64,000 nt of DNA from Nocardioides sp. 503 (lineage in GTDB: Bacteria; Actinomycetota; Actinomycetes; Propionibacteriales; Nocardioidaceae): positions 682,001-746,000 of the forward strand of contig NZ_SPUI01000002.1 in NCBI RefSeq assembly GCF_004522095.1, in the 5' to 3' direction. Below are positions 54,671-63,242 of the stretch, in pieces (within the stretch, counting starts at the first letter, position 1; the number at the start of each line of letters is the position of its first letter). The notes beneath the pieces were generated by a model. That model was not told the origin of the DNA and searched no databases. It saw only the letters and a program-made list of their open reading frames with translations. The position numbers and the translations under genes are program-made.

Positions 54671-57361
54671 GTGCCCGACGCTCCCACGACCGACCGTCCG
54701 CGCCTGCTGCTGCTCGACGGCCACTCGCTGGCCTACCGCGCCTTCTTCGCGCTGCCCGTGGAGAACTTCTCGACGACCACCGGCCAGCACACCAACGCGG
54801 TCTACGGCTTCACCTCGATGCTCATCAACGTCCTGCGCGACGAGCGACCCACGCACCTCGCGGTCGCCTTCGACGTCTCGCGCCAGACCTTCCGCCTCGC
54901 CGAGTACGCCGAGTACAAGGCCGGCCGCAACAAGACGCCGACCGAGTTCAGCAGCCAGCTGCCCCTGATCGAGGAGGTGCTGCAGGCGCTGCGCGTGCCC
55001 TTCCTCAAGAAGGACGGCTTCGAGGCCGACGACATCATCGCGACCCTGGCGACCCAGGCGCTGGCCGACGACATGGACGTGCTGATCCTCACCGGTGACC
55101 GCGACTCGATCCAGCTCGTCACCGACCGCTCCACCGTGCTCTACCCCATGCGCGGGGTCTCCGACCTGGCGCGGATGACGCCGGCGTGGGTCCAGGACAA
55201 GTACGGCGTGCCGCCCGAGCGCTACCCCGAGATCGCGGCGCTGGTGGGGGAGACCTCCGACAACCTGCCCGGCGTCCCGGGCGTCGGTGTCGGCTACGCC
55301 GCCAAGTGGATCAACCACTACGACGGCCTCGACAACGTGATCCTGCACGCCGACGAGATCACCGGCAAGAAGGGCGAGGCGCTGCGCGCCCACCTCGGCG
55401 ACGTCATGCGCAACCGCCAGCTCAACCGGCTGGTGACCGACCTCGACCTCGAGCTCGTGCCGGCCGACCTGGCCGTGCGTCCGTGGGACCGCACCGAGGT
55501 CCACACGCTCTTCGACGGCCTGGAGTTCCGGGTGCTGCGCGACCGGCTCTTCGAGACCCTCGAGTCCGAGGAGGAGGTCGACGGCCCCGGCTTCGAGCTC
55601 ACCGGCGACGTGCTGGCCCCCGGCGCCCTCGGCGCCTGGCTCGCCGAGCTCGGCGACGAGCGGGTGGGCCTCCACGTCCGCGGCGGCTGGGGCGCCGGCA
55701 CCGGTCGCGTCGAGGGTCTCGCCCTGGCCACCGACACCGACCGTGCGGCCTACGTCGACGTGGCGGAGCTGACCCCCGACGACGACGCGGCGCTGGCCGC
55801 GTGGCTGGCCGACCACGACAAGCCCAAGGTGCTCCACGACGCCAAGGGCCCGGCGCTGGCCCTGGCCGCCCACGGCTGGACCCTCTACGGCGTCGCCTCC
55901 GACACCGCGCTGGCCGCCTACCTCGTGCGTCCCGACCAGCGCTCCTACGACCTCGCCGACCTCACCGTGCGCTACCTGCGCCGCGAGCTGCGCCAGGAGC
56001 AGGAGCCCGAGCAGGACGCCCTCTTCGACACCGCCGAGGGCGGCGGCCACGCCGTCGCGGCGACCGCGATGCTGCACGCGCGGGCCGTGCTCGAGCTGGC
56101 CGCGGCCCTCGACACCGCGATCGAGGAGCACGGCGGCACCCGCCTGCTCGCCGACATGGAGCTGCCGCTGGTCGAGCTGCTGACGCTGATGGAGCAGACC
56201 GGGATCGCGGTCGACACCGAGCACCTCGAGGCGCTCCAGGGCGAGTTCGACACCGAGGTGCGCAAGGCGGCCCAGTCGGCCTACGACGCGATCGGCAAGG
56301 AGATCAACCTCGGCTCGCCCAAGCAGCTGCAGGTGGTGCTCTTCGACGAGCTCGACATGCCCAAGACCAAGCGCACCAAGACCGGCTACACCACCGATGC
56401 CGACGCCCTGCAGGCGCTCTACGTCAAGACCGAGCACCCGTTCCTCGAGCACCTCCTGCGCCACCGCGACGTGATCCGGCTGCGCCAGACCATCGAGGGG
56501 CTGCTCAAGACGGTCGCGCCCGACGGGCGCATCCACACGACGTTCAACCAGACCATCGCCGCGACCGGGCGCCTGTCCAGCACCGACCCCAACCTGCAGA
56601 ACATCCCGATCCGCACCGAGGAGGGTCGCCGGATCCGCGAGGCGTTCGTGGTCGGCGGGGGCTACGACTGCCTCCTGACCGCCGACTACAGCCAGATCGA
56701 GATGCGGATCATGGCCCACCTCTCGGAGGACGAGCTCCTCATCGAGGCGTTCCGCTCGGGGCGCGACTTCCACTCGATCACGGCCGCGCGGGTCTTCGAC
56801 GTGCCCGCCGACGACGTCAGCGTCGAGATGCGGGCCAAGATCAAGGCCATGAACTACGGCCTGGCCTACGGCCTGTCGGCGTTCGGCCTGTCGCAGCAGC
56901 TGGCCATCGAGCCGGCCGAGGCGCGCGGGCTGATGGATGAGTACTTCGAGACCTTCGGCGGGATCCGCGACTACCTCGGCGGGGTCGTCGACGAGGCGCG
57001 CAAGACCGGCTACACCGAGACGATCATGGGTCGTCGCCGCTACCTGCCCGACCTCACCAGCGACAACCGGCAGCGCCGCGAGATGGCGGAGCGGATGGCG
57101 CTCAACGCCCCGATCCAGGGCTCCGCGGCCGACCTGATCAAGATCGCGATGCTCAACGTCCAGCGCGCGCTCGAGGAGCAGGGGATGCGCTCGCGGATGC
57201 TGCTGCAGGTGCACGACGAGCTCGTGCTCGAGGTCGCCGAGGGCGAGCGCGAGCGCCTGGACGCCCTGGTGCGCGAGCAGATGGGGTCGGCCGCCGAGCT
57301 CACCGTGCCGCTCGACGTCTCCGTCGGCACCGGCCACAGCTGGCACGAGGCCGCCCACTGA
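54671..57361 (+). CDS. polA: PolA, DNA polymerase I
   Basis: 896 residues from GTG 54671. The N-terminal 5'-nuclease domain (about 8-290) shows LLLLDGHSLAYRAFFAL, FEADDIIATLA and DNLPGVPGVG. The middle domain (about 310-480) keeps the 3'-exonuclease fold, but the first DxE motif is not seen (GLALATDTDRAAY), so proofreading is probably lost, as in mycobacteria. The polymerase domain has TGRLSSTDPNLQNIP, TADYSQIEMRIMAHLS, MNYGLAYGLSAFGL and LLQVHDELVLEV. It overlaps the next gene by one base. Confidence 0.97.
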   Translation: MPDAPTTDRPRLLLLDGHSLAYRAFFALPVENFSTTTGQHTNAVYGFTSMLINVLRDERPTHLAVAFDVSRQTFRLAEYAEYKAGRNKTPTEFSSQLPLIEEVLQALRVPFLKKDGFEADDIIATLATQALADDMDVLILTGDRDSIQLVTDRSTVLYPMRGVSDLARMTPAWVQDKYGVPPERYPEIAALVGETSDNLPGVPGVGVGYAAKWINHYDGLDNVILHADEITGKKGEALRAHLGDVMRNRQLNRLVTDLDLELVPADLAVRPWDRTEVHTLFDGLEFRVLRDRLFETLESEEEVDGPGFELTGDVLAPGALGAWLAELGDERVGLHVRGGWGAGTGRVEGLALATDTDRAAYVDVAELTPDDDAALAAWLADHDKPKVLHDAKGPALALAAHGWTLYGVASDTALAAYLVRPDQRSYDLADLTVRYLRRELRQEQEPEQDALFDTAEGGGHAVAATAMLHARAVLELAAALDTAIEEHGGTRLLADMELPLVELLTLMEQTGIAVDTEHLEALQGEFDTEVRKAAQSAYDAIGKEINLGSPKQLQVVLFDELDMPKTKRTKTGYTTDADALQALYVKTEHPFLEHLLRHRDVIRLRQTIEGLLKTVAPDGRIHTTFNQTIAATGRLSSTDPNLQNIPIRTEEGRRIREAFVVGGGYDCLLTADYSQIEMRIMAHLSEDELLIEAFRSGRDFHSITAARVFDVPADDVSVEMRAKIKAMNYGLAYGLSAFGLSQQLAIEPAEARGLMDEYFETFGGIRDYLGGVVDEARKTGYTETIMGRRRYLPDLTSDNRQRREMAERMALNAPIQGSAADLIKIAMLNVQRALEEQGMRSRMLLQVHDELVLEVAEGERERLDALVREQMGSAAELTVPLDVSVGTGHSWHEAAH

Positions 57362-57699
57362 TGCCAGCTGCCTCCGTGCGGCTGGCGTCGCTCACCGCGG
57401 ACCTCCTGGTCCACGACCTGCCGGAGGCCTCGGTCCACGACGCGGCCGCGATCGGGCGCGCCACCTCTCAGCACCTGGCCTCCCTGCCCGGCGTCACCCG
57501 GGCCGGCGTCTGCGTCGCCCAGGCGGCGGTCGTCGGCAGCGCCGCCGTCCTGGGCCGCCGGCCCTACTCGCGGATGACGCCGGATGCCCGGGCCGCGGTC
57601 GTGCACCGGCTGGCGGGCAGCGGGCTGCCGCTGGTGTCGGAGTACTTCCGGCTGGTGCGCGGGGTCGCGCTGATGGTCGCCCACGAGGACCCGCGATGA
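57361..57699 (+). CDS. Small protein between polA and the GMC oxidoreductase
   Basis: 112 residues, TGATG overlap with polA and ATGA overlap with the next gene. Ala/Val-rich with helical stretches (SVHDAAAIGRATSQHLASLPG, DARAAVVHRLAG). No membrane helix or metal motif is clear. The tight coupling to the oxidoreductase suggests a helper or small subunit, but I do not recognise the family. Confidence 0.7.
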   Translation: MPAASVRLASLTADLLVHDLPEASVHDAAAIGRATSQHLASLPGVTRAGVCVAQAAVVGSAAVLGRRPYSRMTPDARAAVVHRLAGSGLPLVSEYFRLVRGVALMVAHEDPR

Positions 57700-59090
57700 C
57701 GTACGACGTGGCCGTCGTCGGGTCCGGTCCGGGCGGGGCGGTCACGGCCCGGGAGTGTGCGCGCCGCGGGCTGCGCGTGGTCGTCCTCGAGGAGGGGGCG
57801 TGGGTCGAGCCCGGCAGCGCCGAGCCCTACTCGCTGGACCAGATGCGCCGTCAGTACCGCAACCAGGGGCTGACGGTCGCCCTGGGCCGGCCCCCGGTCG
57901 CCTACACCGAGGCCAGCTGCGTCGGCGGGGGCAGCGAGGTCAACTCCGGGCTCTACCACCGGGCCGACGCGCAGGTGCTCCAGGAGTGGAGCTCGGCCCA
58001 CGCCATCGAGGGACTGGGCCTCGCCGACCTCGTCCCGTGGTTCGAGGCCGTCGAGGAGCGGCTCTCGATCAGCACGCCGCCGGGCCCCATGAACGCCGCC
58101 TCCGACGTCCTGCGCCGCGGGGCCGAGGCGCTGGGCTGGGACGGCCTCGACGTGCCGCGGTGGGTGCGTCGCGACGCCGGCGCCGCGCCGGTGAAGCAGA
58201 CCATGCTGCGCACCTACCTCGCGGACGCGGTCGCGGCGGGGGCCGAGGTCCGCTCGGGCGTCCGGGTCGAGCGCCTGCGCCTCGCCGGGGACCGCGTCAC
58301 CGGCGTGGTGACCGACCGCGAGGTCATCCGGGCCGAGCACGTCGTGGTGTGCGGGGGAGCGGTGCAGAGCCCGGCGCTGCTCCAGCGCAGCGGCCTGCGC
58401 CGCAACGTCGGGCGGGGCCTGTCCATGCACCCCACGGTCAAGGTCCTCGCCCAGCTGGACGAGGAGGTCAACGACCCCGCCGACCTGGCGACGTACCAGG
58501 TCAAGGAGTTCGCCCCGGCCATGACGATCGGCGGCTCGGCGGGCCGCCCCGGGATGATCGCGCTGGGCCTCTCCGGCACCTGGGACCGCGACCGCGAGCT
58601 CGGCGCCGACTGGCGCCGTCAGTCGGTCTACTACGCGTCGATCCGCAGCCAGGGCACCGGCCGCGTCCGGGCCGTGCCCGGCGTGCGCGACCCGGTCGTC
58701 ACCTACCACCTCACGCGTCGCGACCTGGCGGCGCTCCGCGCCGGCATGGGTCGCCTGATGGTGCTGCTGTCGGCGGCCGGCGCCCAGCTGCAGGTCCCGT
58801 CCTACGTCGGCGCCCCCCGGGTCTCGGCCCCGGAGCAGGTCGGCCCCGCGGTCGAGGCGATGAGCCGGGCGGCGGCCGCGGTGATGTCGGTCCATCTCTG
58901 CGGCACCGTGCCGATGGGCGAGGACGTCCGCCGCAGCGCCACCGACTCCTTCGGCCGCGTGCACGGGGTGGCCAACCTCAGCGTCAACGACGCCTCGCTG
59001 CTCCCGAGCGCACCGGGCGTCAACCCGCAGGGCACACTGATGGCCGTGGCTCACCGCAACGTCGACCGGCTGCTCGAGGGCTCGCGATGA
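57696..59090 (+). CDS. GMC-family FAD-dependent oxidoreductase
   Basis: 464 residues. The FAD loop VVGSGPGGAVTA is at about 7-18 and the GMC segment ASCVGGGSEVNSGLYHR at about 73-89. The C-terminal block MSVHLCGTVPMGED and SVNDASLLPSAPGVNPQGTLMAVAHRN carries the catalytic-site His/Asn region. The family oxidises alcohols, sugars or sterols. No signal peptide, so cytoplasmic. It is coupled to two SDR genes, which hints at a joint multi-step redox or epimerisation reaction. Substrate unknown. Confidence 0.9.
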   Translation: MTYDVAVVGSGPGGAVTARECARRGLRVVVLEEGAWVEPGSAEPYSLDQMRRQYRNQGLTVALGRPPVAYTEASCVGGGSEVNSGLYHRADAQVLQEWSSAHAIEGLGLADLVPWFEAVEERLSISTPPGPMNAASDVLRRGAEALGWDGLDVPRWVRRDAGAAPVKQTMLRTYLADAVAAGAEVRSGVRVERLRLAGDRVTGVVTDREVIRAEHVVVCGGAVQSPALLQRSGLRRNVGRGLSMHPTVKVLAQLDEEVNDPADLATYQVKEFAPAMTIGGSAGRPGMIALGLSGTWDRDRELGADWRRQSVYYASIRSQGTGRVRAVPGVRDPVVTYHLTRRDLAALRAGMGRLMVLLSAAGAQLQVPSYVGAPRVSAPEQVGPAVEAMSRAAAAVMSVHLCGTVPMGEDVRRSATDSFGRVHGVANLSVNDASLLPSAPGVNPQGTLMAVAHRNVDRLLEGSR

Positions 59091-60166
59091 CGGCGCGCTG
59101 GGAGCCCGCGGGGACCACGGTCCTCACCGGCGGAGGCGGCTGGTTCGGACGTGCCTTCCTGGACGCCGTCGCCCACCCCAGGCCGGAGCACGGACCCGTG
59201 GCTCGCGACGGTCAGGTCCGCGTCCTGGCAGCCTCGGCCGCGGAGGTGCCCGCGATCCTCGACGTCCTGCCACGTGCGGTGGTCCACGTGGGCGACGTCG
59301 CCGACCCGCACGTGCTCGAGCGTCTCTTCGAGGGCGCCGCCGGGGCCTCGGTCGTCCACGCGGCGGGGGTCATCCACCCGGCGCGCGTGGCCGACTTCGA
59401 CCGGGTCAACGTCGAGGGCACGCGCGAGGTCCTGCGCGCCGCGTCCCGCGTCGGGGTGCGCCGGCTGGTGCACGTCTCCTCCAACTCCGCCTTCGGGGTC
59501 AACGCGACGCCCGACGACCGCTTCCGCCAGCACGAGCCCTACCGGCCCTACCTCGGCTACGGCCGCTCCAAGATGGCCGGCGAGCGGCTGGTGCTGGAGG
59601 CGGCCGCGTCCGGGGACACCTCGAGCGTCGTCGTGCGACCGCCGTGGTTCTACGGCCCGTTCCAGCCCGCGCGGCAGAGCTCGTTCTTCACGATGGTGGC
59701 CGCGGGCCGGTTCCCGGTCCTCGGCGACGGCGCCCAGCGGCGCTCGATGGTCTTCGTGGACAACCTCGTCCAGGGGGTGGCGCTCGCCGAGCACGCCCCC
59801 GACGTCACCGGTCAGGCGTTCTGGGTCGCCGACCGCGAGGCCTACCCCATGGCACACATCGTCGCGACCGTCGCCCAGGTGATGCGCGAGGAGGGCTACG
59901 TCGTCAGCGGTCGCCGGCTGCGCGCGCCGGCCCTGGTCGGGAGGCTCGCCGAGCGCGCCGACCGGCTCCTCCAGGACCGCGGCGTCTACCACCAGTCGAT
60001 CCACGTGCTCGGCGAGATGGACAAGACGATCGCCTGCGACATCTCCGCGACCGAGGCGGCGCTCGGCTACGAGCCGCGGGTCGACCTGGCCGAGGGCATG
60101 CGCCGCTCGGTCCGGTGGTGCGCCGCCCAGGGCGTCTCGCTCGCGCCGCGCAGGGCCGAGCGATGA
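59087..60166 (+). CDS. Extended SDR (NAD-dependent epimerase/dehydratase) 1
   Basis: 359 residues, ATG overlapping the GMC stop. The Rossmann loop TGGGGWFGRAF is at about 14-24; catalytic Tyr-Lys are in YLGYGRSKMAGERL; VHVSSNSAFGVN carries the Ser; RPPWFYGPFQP and GDGAQRRSMVFVDNLVQG are family blocks. The sequence leans towards the 3-beta-hydroxysteroid dehydrogenase/isomerase branch. Substrate unknown. It overlaps the second SDR gene by 4 bases. Confidence 0.88.
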   Translation: MTARWEPAGTTVLTGGGGWFGRAFLDAVAHPRPEHGPVARDGQVRVLAASAAEVPAILDVLPRAVVHVGDVADPHVLERLFEGAAGASVVHAAGVIHPARVADFDRVNVEGTREVLRAASRVGVRRLVHVSSNSAFGVNATPDDRFRQHEPYRPYLGYGRSKMAGERLVLEAAASGDTSSVVVRPPWFYGPFQPARQSSFFTMVAAGRFPVLGDGAQRRSMVFVDNLVQGVALAEHAPDVTGQAFWVADREAYPMAHIVATVAQVMREEGYVVSGRRLRAPALVGRLAERADRLLQDRGVYHQSIHVLGEMDKTIACDISATEAALGYEPRVDLAEGMRRSVRWCAAQGVSLAPRRAER

Positions 60167-61188
60167 GCGTCGCCCTGGTCACCGGCGGCAGCGGCTACTT
60201 CGGCTCGCTGCTGGTCGAGGCGCTGCAGCGCGACGGTCTGGAGGTGCGGGTCCTCGACGTCGTCGACGCTCCCGACCGCCCCCCCGGCGTCGAGCTCTTC
60301 CACGGCGACGTGCGCGACGAGGCGCTGGTGGCTCGCGCAGCCGCCGGCGCCGACATGGTGTTCCACAACGTCGCGCAGGTGCCGCTCGCGCGCGACCGCG
60401 ACCTCTTCGAGTCGGTCAACGTCGAGGGCACGGCGGTGGTGATCCGGGCCTGCGAGCGCGCGGGCGTGGCCAAGCTGGTGCACACCTCCTCGTCGGCGGT
60501 CTTCGGCGTCCCCAGCGCCAACCCGGTCACCCGCGCGACCCCCGCCCGCCCGGTCGAGGCCTACGGCCAGGCCAAGCTCGACGCCGAGCTGCTGGTCCGC
60601 GCCGCGGTCAGCCGGGGCCTCGACGCCACGATCGTGCGACCCCGCACGATCCTGGGCCACGGCCGGCTGGGGATCTTCGGGATCCTCTTCGACTGGATCG
60701 CCGACGGCAGCTCCGTGCCCATCCTGGGTGACGGGAGCAACGTCTACCAGTTCGTGCACGCCGAGGACCTCGCCTCGGCCTGCCTGCTGGCCGCGCGACG
60801 GCCCGGTCCGGCCGTCTACAACATCGGCGCCGAGGAGTTCGGCACGATGGGGGAGGCCGTCGGGCACCTCTGCGCCCACGCCGGCACCGGCTCCCGGGTC
60901 CGCCACCTCCCGGTCGGACCGACGACCAAGGCGATGGAGTGGTCGGCCCGGCTCGGCCTCACGCCGTTCGCGCCCTACCACTGGATCATGTACAGCCGCT
61001 CGCTGTGGTTCGACGTCGCGGACGCCAAGGAGGAGCTCGGGTGGAGCGCCCGGTGGTCCACGGACGCGATGTTCGAGAGCTCCTACGAGTGGTTCCTGCG
61101 CCACCGCGACGCCGAGCCCGAGGGTGGGTCGGCGCACCGCCGCTCGGCCAAGCAGGGGCTGCTCCGGGTCGCCAAGCGCGTGCTCTGA
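60163..61188 (+). CDS. Extended SDR (NAD-dependent epimerase/dehydratase) 2
   Basis: 341 residues. The Rossmann loop TGGSGYFGSLL is at about 7-17; VHTSSSAVFGVPSA and catalytic YGQAKLDAELL are intact; RPRTILGHGRLGIFGILFDW and GDGSNVYQFVHAEDLASA follow. The C-terminal part ends in a basic tail (RRSAKQGLLRVAKRVL). It is a paralogue-like partner of the preceding gene, but the two are clearly diverged. Converges on ubiA with a 3-base gap. Confidence 0.88.
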   Translation: MSVALVTGGSGYFGSLLVEALQRDGLEVRVLDVVDAPDRPPGVELFHGDVRDEALVARAAAGADMVFHNVAQVPLARDRDLFESVNVEGTAVVIRACERAGVAKLVHTSSSAVFGVPSANPVTRATPARPVEAYGQAKLDAELLVRAAVSRGLDATIVRPRTILGHGRLGIFGILFDWIADGSSVPILGDGSNVYQFVHAEDLASACLLAARRPGPAVYNIGAEEFGTMGEAVGHLCAHAGTGSRVRHLPVGPTTKAMEWSARLGLTPFAPYHWIMYSRSLWFDVADAKEELGWSARWSTDAMFESSYEWFLRHRDAEPEGGSAHRRSAKQGLLRVAKRVL

Positions 61189-61191
61189 GCG

Positions 61192-62088
61192 TCAGCCGAC
61201 GTAGACCGCTCCGGCCACGAGGGCCAGCCAGACGAGCGCCAGCACCTGCAGCACGTGGTCGCGCAGCGCGATCTCCTCGGGCTCGCCCGCGACGCCTGCG
61301 TCGACCGAGACGGCGTAGCGCAGGACGGCCAGCACGAACGGCGCCATCGAGGCGACGGTGAGGGCCGAGCCGCCGGCGGCGGCGCTCAGCTCGAAGGCCC
61401 ACAGGCCGTAGGTCATGATCAGCAGCCCGGCCGACATCGTCCAGACGAAGCGCAGGTACGTCGGCGAGTACAGCGCCAGCGTCCGACGGAAGAGCTCGGG
61501 CTCCTTGAGGTCCAGCGACACCTCCGCGTAGCGCTTGCCGGCCGCCATGAACAGCGAGCCGAACGACGCGCTCAGCAGGAACCACTGCGACAGCTCGATC
61601 CCCGAGGCGGCGCCGCCCGCGACCGCCCGCAGCAGGAAGCCGGAGGCGATGACGGCGATGTCGAGGACCGGCTCGTTCTTGAGCCACCAGGAGTAGGCGG
61701 CGGACACGACGAGGTAGGCGGCGATGACCGCCGCGAGCCGCCAGCCGGCCTGGATCGCGATGACCAGGGCCAGGACGTGCAGCACGGCGCCCGCGGCGTA
61801 GGCCGCGCCGGGACGGACGATCCCCGCGGCCACCGGCCGGAAGCGCTTGCTGGGGTGGGCCCGGTCCGCCTCCACGTCGCGGGCGTCGTTGACGAGGTAG
61901 ACGGCGGAGGCGGCACAGCAGAAGGCGACGAAGGCGATCGCCGTGTGCGCGACCACCGAGCCCTCGGTGAGCTCTCCCGACAGCACCGGGGCGGCAAGGA
62001 CGAGGAGGTTCTTGCTCCACTGGCGCGGTCGCGCCGTCCTGAGCAGCCCGCGCGCGGCGGATGCCGGCGGGGTCTGGGTGGCTGTCAT
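61192..62088 (-). CDS. UbiA-family decaprenyl-phosphate phosphoribosyltransferase
   Basis: 298 residues from ATG 62088 (AAGGA upstream on the minus strand). About nine membrane helices. The Asp-rich metal motif is NDARDVEADRAHP (67-79), then SKRFRPVAAG, WLKNEPVLDIAVIASGFLLRA and LSQWFLLSASFGSLFMAAGKRYAE. These match the DPPR synthase (Rv3806c-type) branch rather than menaquinone or heme UbiA enzymes. It would attach phosphoribose to a polyprenyl phosphate, a precursor of lipid-linked arabinose or ribose for envelope glycans. The dprE partners are not in the window. Confidence 0.88.
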   Translation of the reverse strand: MTATQTPPASAARGLLRTARPRQWSKNLLVLAAPVLSGELTEGSVVAHTAIAFVAFCCAASAVYLVNDARDVEADRAHPSKRFRPVAAGIVRPGAAYAAGAVLHVLALVIAIQAGWRLAAVIAAYLVVSAAYSWWLKNEPVLDIAVIASGFLLRAVAGGAASGIELSQWFLLSASFGSLFMAAGKRYAEVSLDLKEPELFRRTLALYSPTYLRFVWTMSAGLLIMTYGLWAFELSAAAGGSALTVASMAPFVLAVLRYAVSVDAGVAGEPEEIALRDHVLQVLALVWLALVAGAVYVG

Positions 62089-62137
62089 GTGGTCCTTGCC
62101 GGTTTCGCGATACGTTGGGCCTTCGTCAGCCGTCACT

Positions 62138-63232
62138 ATGCCTGAGGTTCCCTTGGTGCGTCCCACCCTGCGCGCACGACGCGCCCGGCTCGACCCGGCC
62201 GTCCGAGGCGCGCGCGAGGTCGTCGGCATGTACGGCGACCCGGACACCACGTGGGGCATCTGCCTCGAGGCGCACGTCGATGCGCCGGTCGCCGCCGACG
62301 ACGTCGCCGACCGGGTCGCGGCGCTCTGCGCCCGCCACGCCCACCTCGGCCACGCGCCCGAGGTGCTCGTCGTCGCGGCCGACGGCTGGCCGGCGGCGCG
62401 CCGGCAGGTCGCCTCGGCGCCGTACGGACCGAGCTCGCCGCTGGTGCGGCTGGCGCTCACCGACGACGGCACGCGTCTCCTCGTGGGCGCGCACCACGGC
62501 GTGATCGACGGTCTGGGGCTGCTCGCGGTCGCCGGCGGCGCCCTGGGGCGGGGGCTGCGCACCCGGGCCCGGGGGATCGGCGACCGCGCGGCGCCGTACG
62601 GCTTCCTGGGTTCGAGCGTCCGGCGCCTCGGCGAGGCGCTCACCGACCCACCGGCCCGCTTCGCCGGCGACGGCGACGCCGGCTCCCCGGTCGAGGACCT
62701 GAGCTCGGTGACCCGGCCACGCGTCGAGCGCGGCACCGCCCACCTGGCGCGGGCGGTGCTCTCCACCCACGCCGAGGGCCGGTGGCGACGGACCGGACGC
62801 CGACCGGTGCTGGTGATCGGCGCCTCGCGCCGGACCGACGACCTGCCCCAGCCCGACCGCCAGACCGCCTACCTGCGGCTGCGTGTCGGCACGGGCGTGG
62901 ACGTGGAGAGCCTGGCGCCCGCGATCGCGCAGCTGCGCCCGGAGCCGGACTTCCCGGAGACCTCCGCGGGAGGCACCGCACCGCTGGCCGTCCGCCTGCT
63001 CAGCAGCCGCCTGGGCGCCACCGCCATGCTGAGCAACCTCGGCCTGGTCAGCGGCGACGGCCTGCTGTCGGTCACCATGTTCCCGGCCAGCAGCGGACCG
63101 CGCTCGGTCGCGGTGGGGCTCGCCTCGACGTCGGTCACGACGACCCTCTCGCTGCGGACCCGCCGGCGCGACTTCGGCGTCGAGGAGCACGCCGCCCTCG
63201 TCCAGGCACTGTCGGACCGCTTCTTCGCCTAG
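62138..63232 (+). CDS. Condensation-fold (PapA/WES-like) acyltransferase
   Basis: 364 residues from ATG 62138; GTG 62156 with TGAGG upstream is an alternative. The catalytic HHxxxDG motif is intact as HHGVIDG (119-125), and SNLGLVSGDGLLSVTMFPAS near residue 290 fits the second half of the condensation fold. Size fits a stand-alone acyltransferase, not an NRPS fragment. It probably moves an acyl group from CoA or a carrier to an alcohol or amine. It is divergent from ubiA and next to a methyltransferase. Confidence 0.78.
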   Translation: MPEVPLVRPTLRARRARLDPAVRGAREVVGMYGDPDTTWGICLEAHVDAPVAADDVADRVAALCARHAHLGHAPEVLVVAADGWPAARRQVASAPYGPSSPLVRLALTDDGTRLLVGAHHGVIDGLGLLAVAGGALGRGLRTRARGIGDRAAPYGFLGSSVRRLGEALTDPPARFAGDGDAGSPVEDLSSVTRPRVERGTAHLARAVLSTHAEGRWRRTGRRPVLVIGASRRTDDLPQPDRQTAYLRLRVGTGVDVESLAPAIAQLRPEPDFPETSAGGTAPLAVRLLSSRLGATAMLSNLGLVSGDGLLSVTMFPASSGPRSVAVGLASTSVTTTLSLRTRRRDFGVEEHAALVQALSDRFFA

Positions 63233-63242
63233 GGCGCGGCGC

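Noticed and set aside
57696..60166. Assignment of the GMC and SDR pair as DprE1/DprE2
   Set aside because: DprE1 belongs to the VAO/PCMH flavoprotein family and DprE2 is a short-chain dehydrogenase; the flavoprotein here has GMC motifs and the SDRs are of the extended epimerase type. Only the reaction logic is similar.
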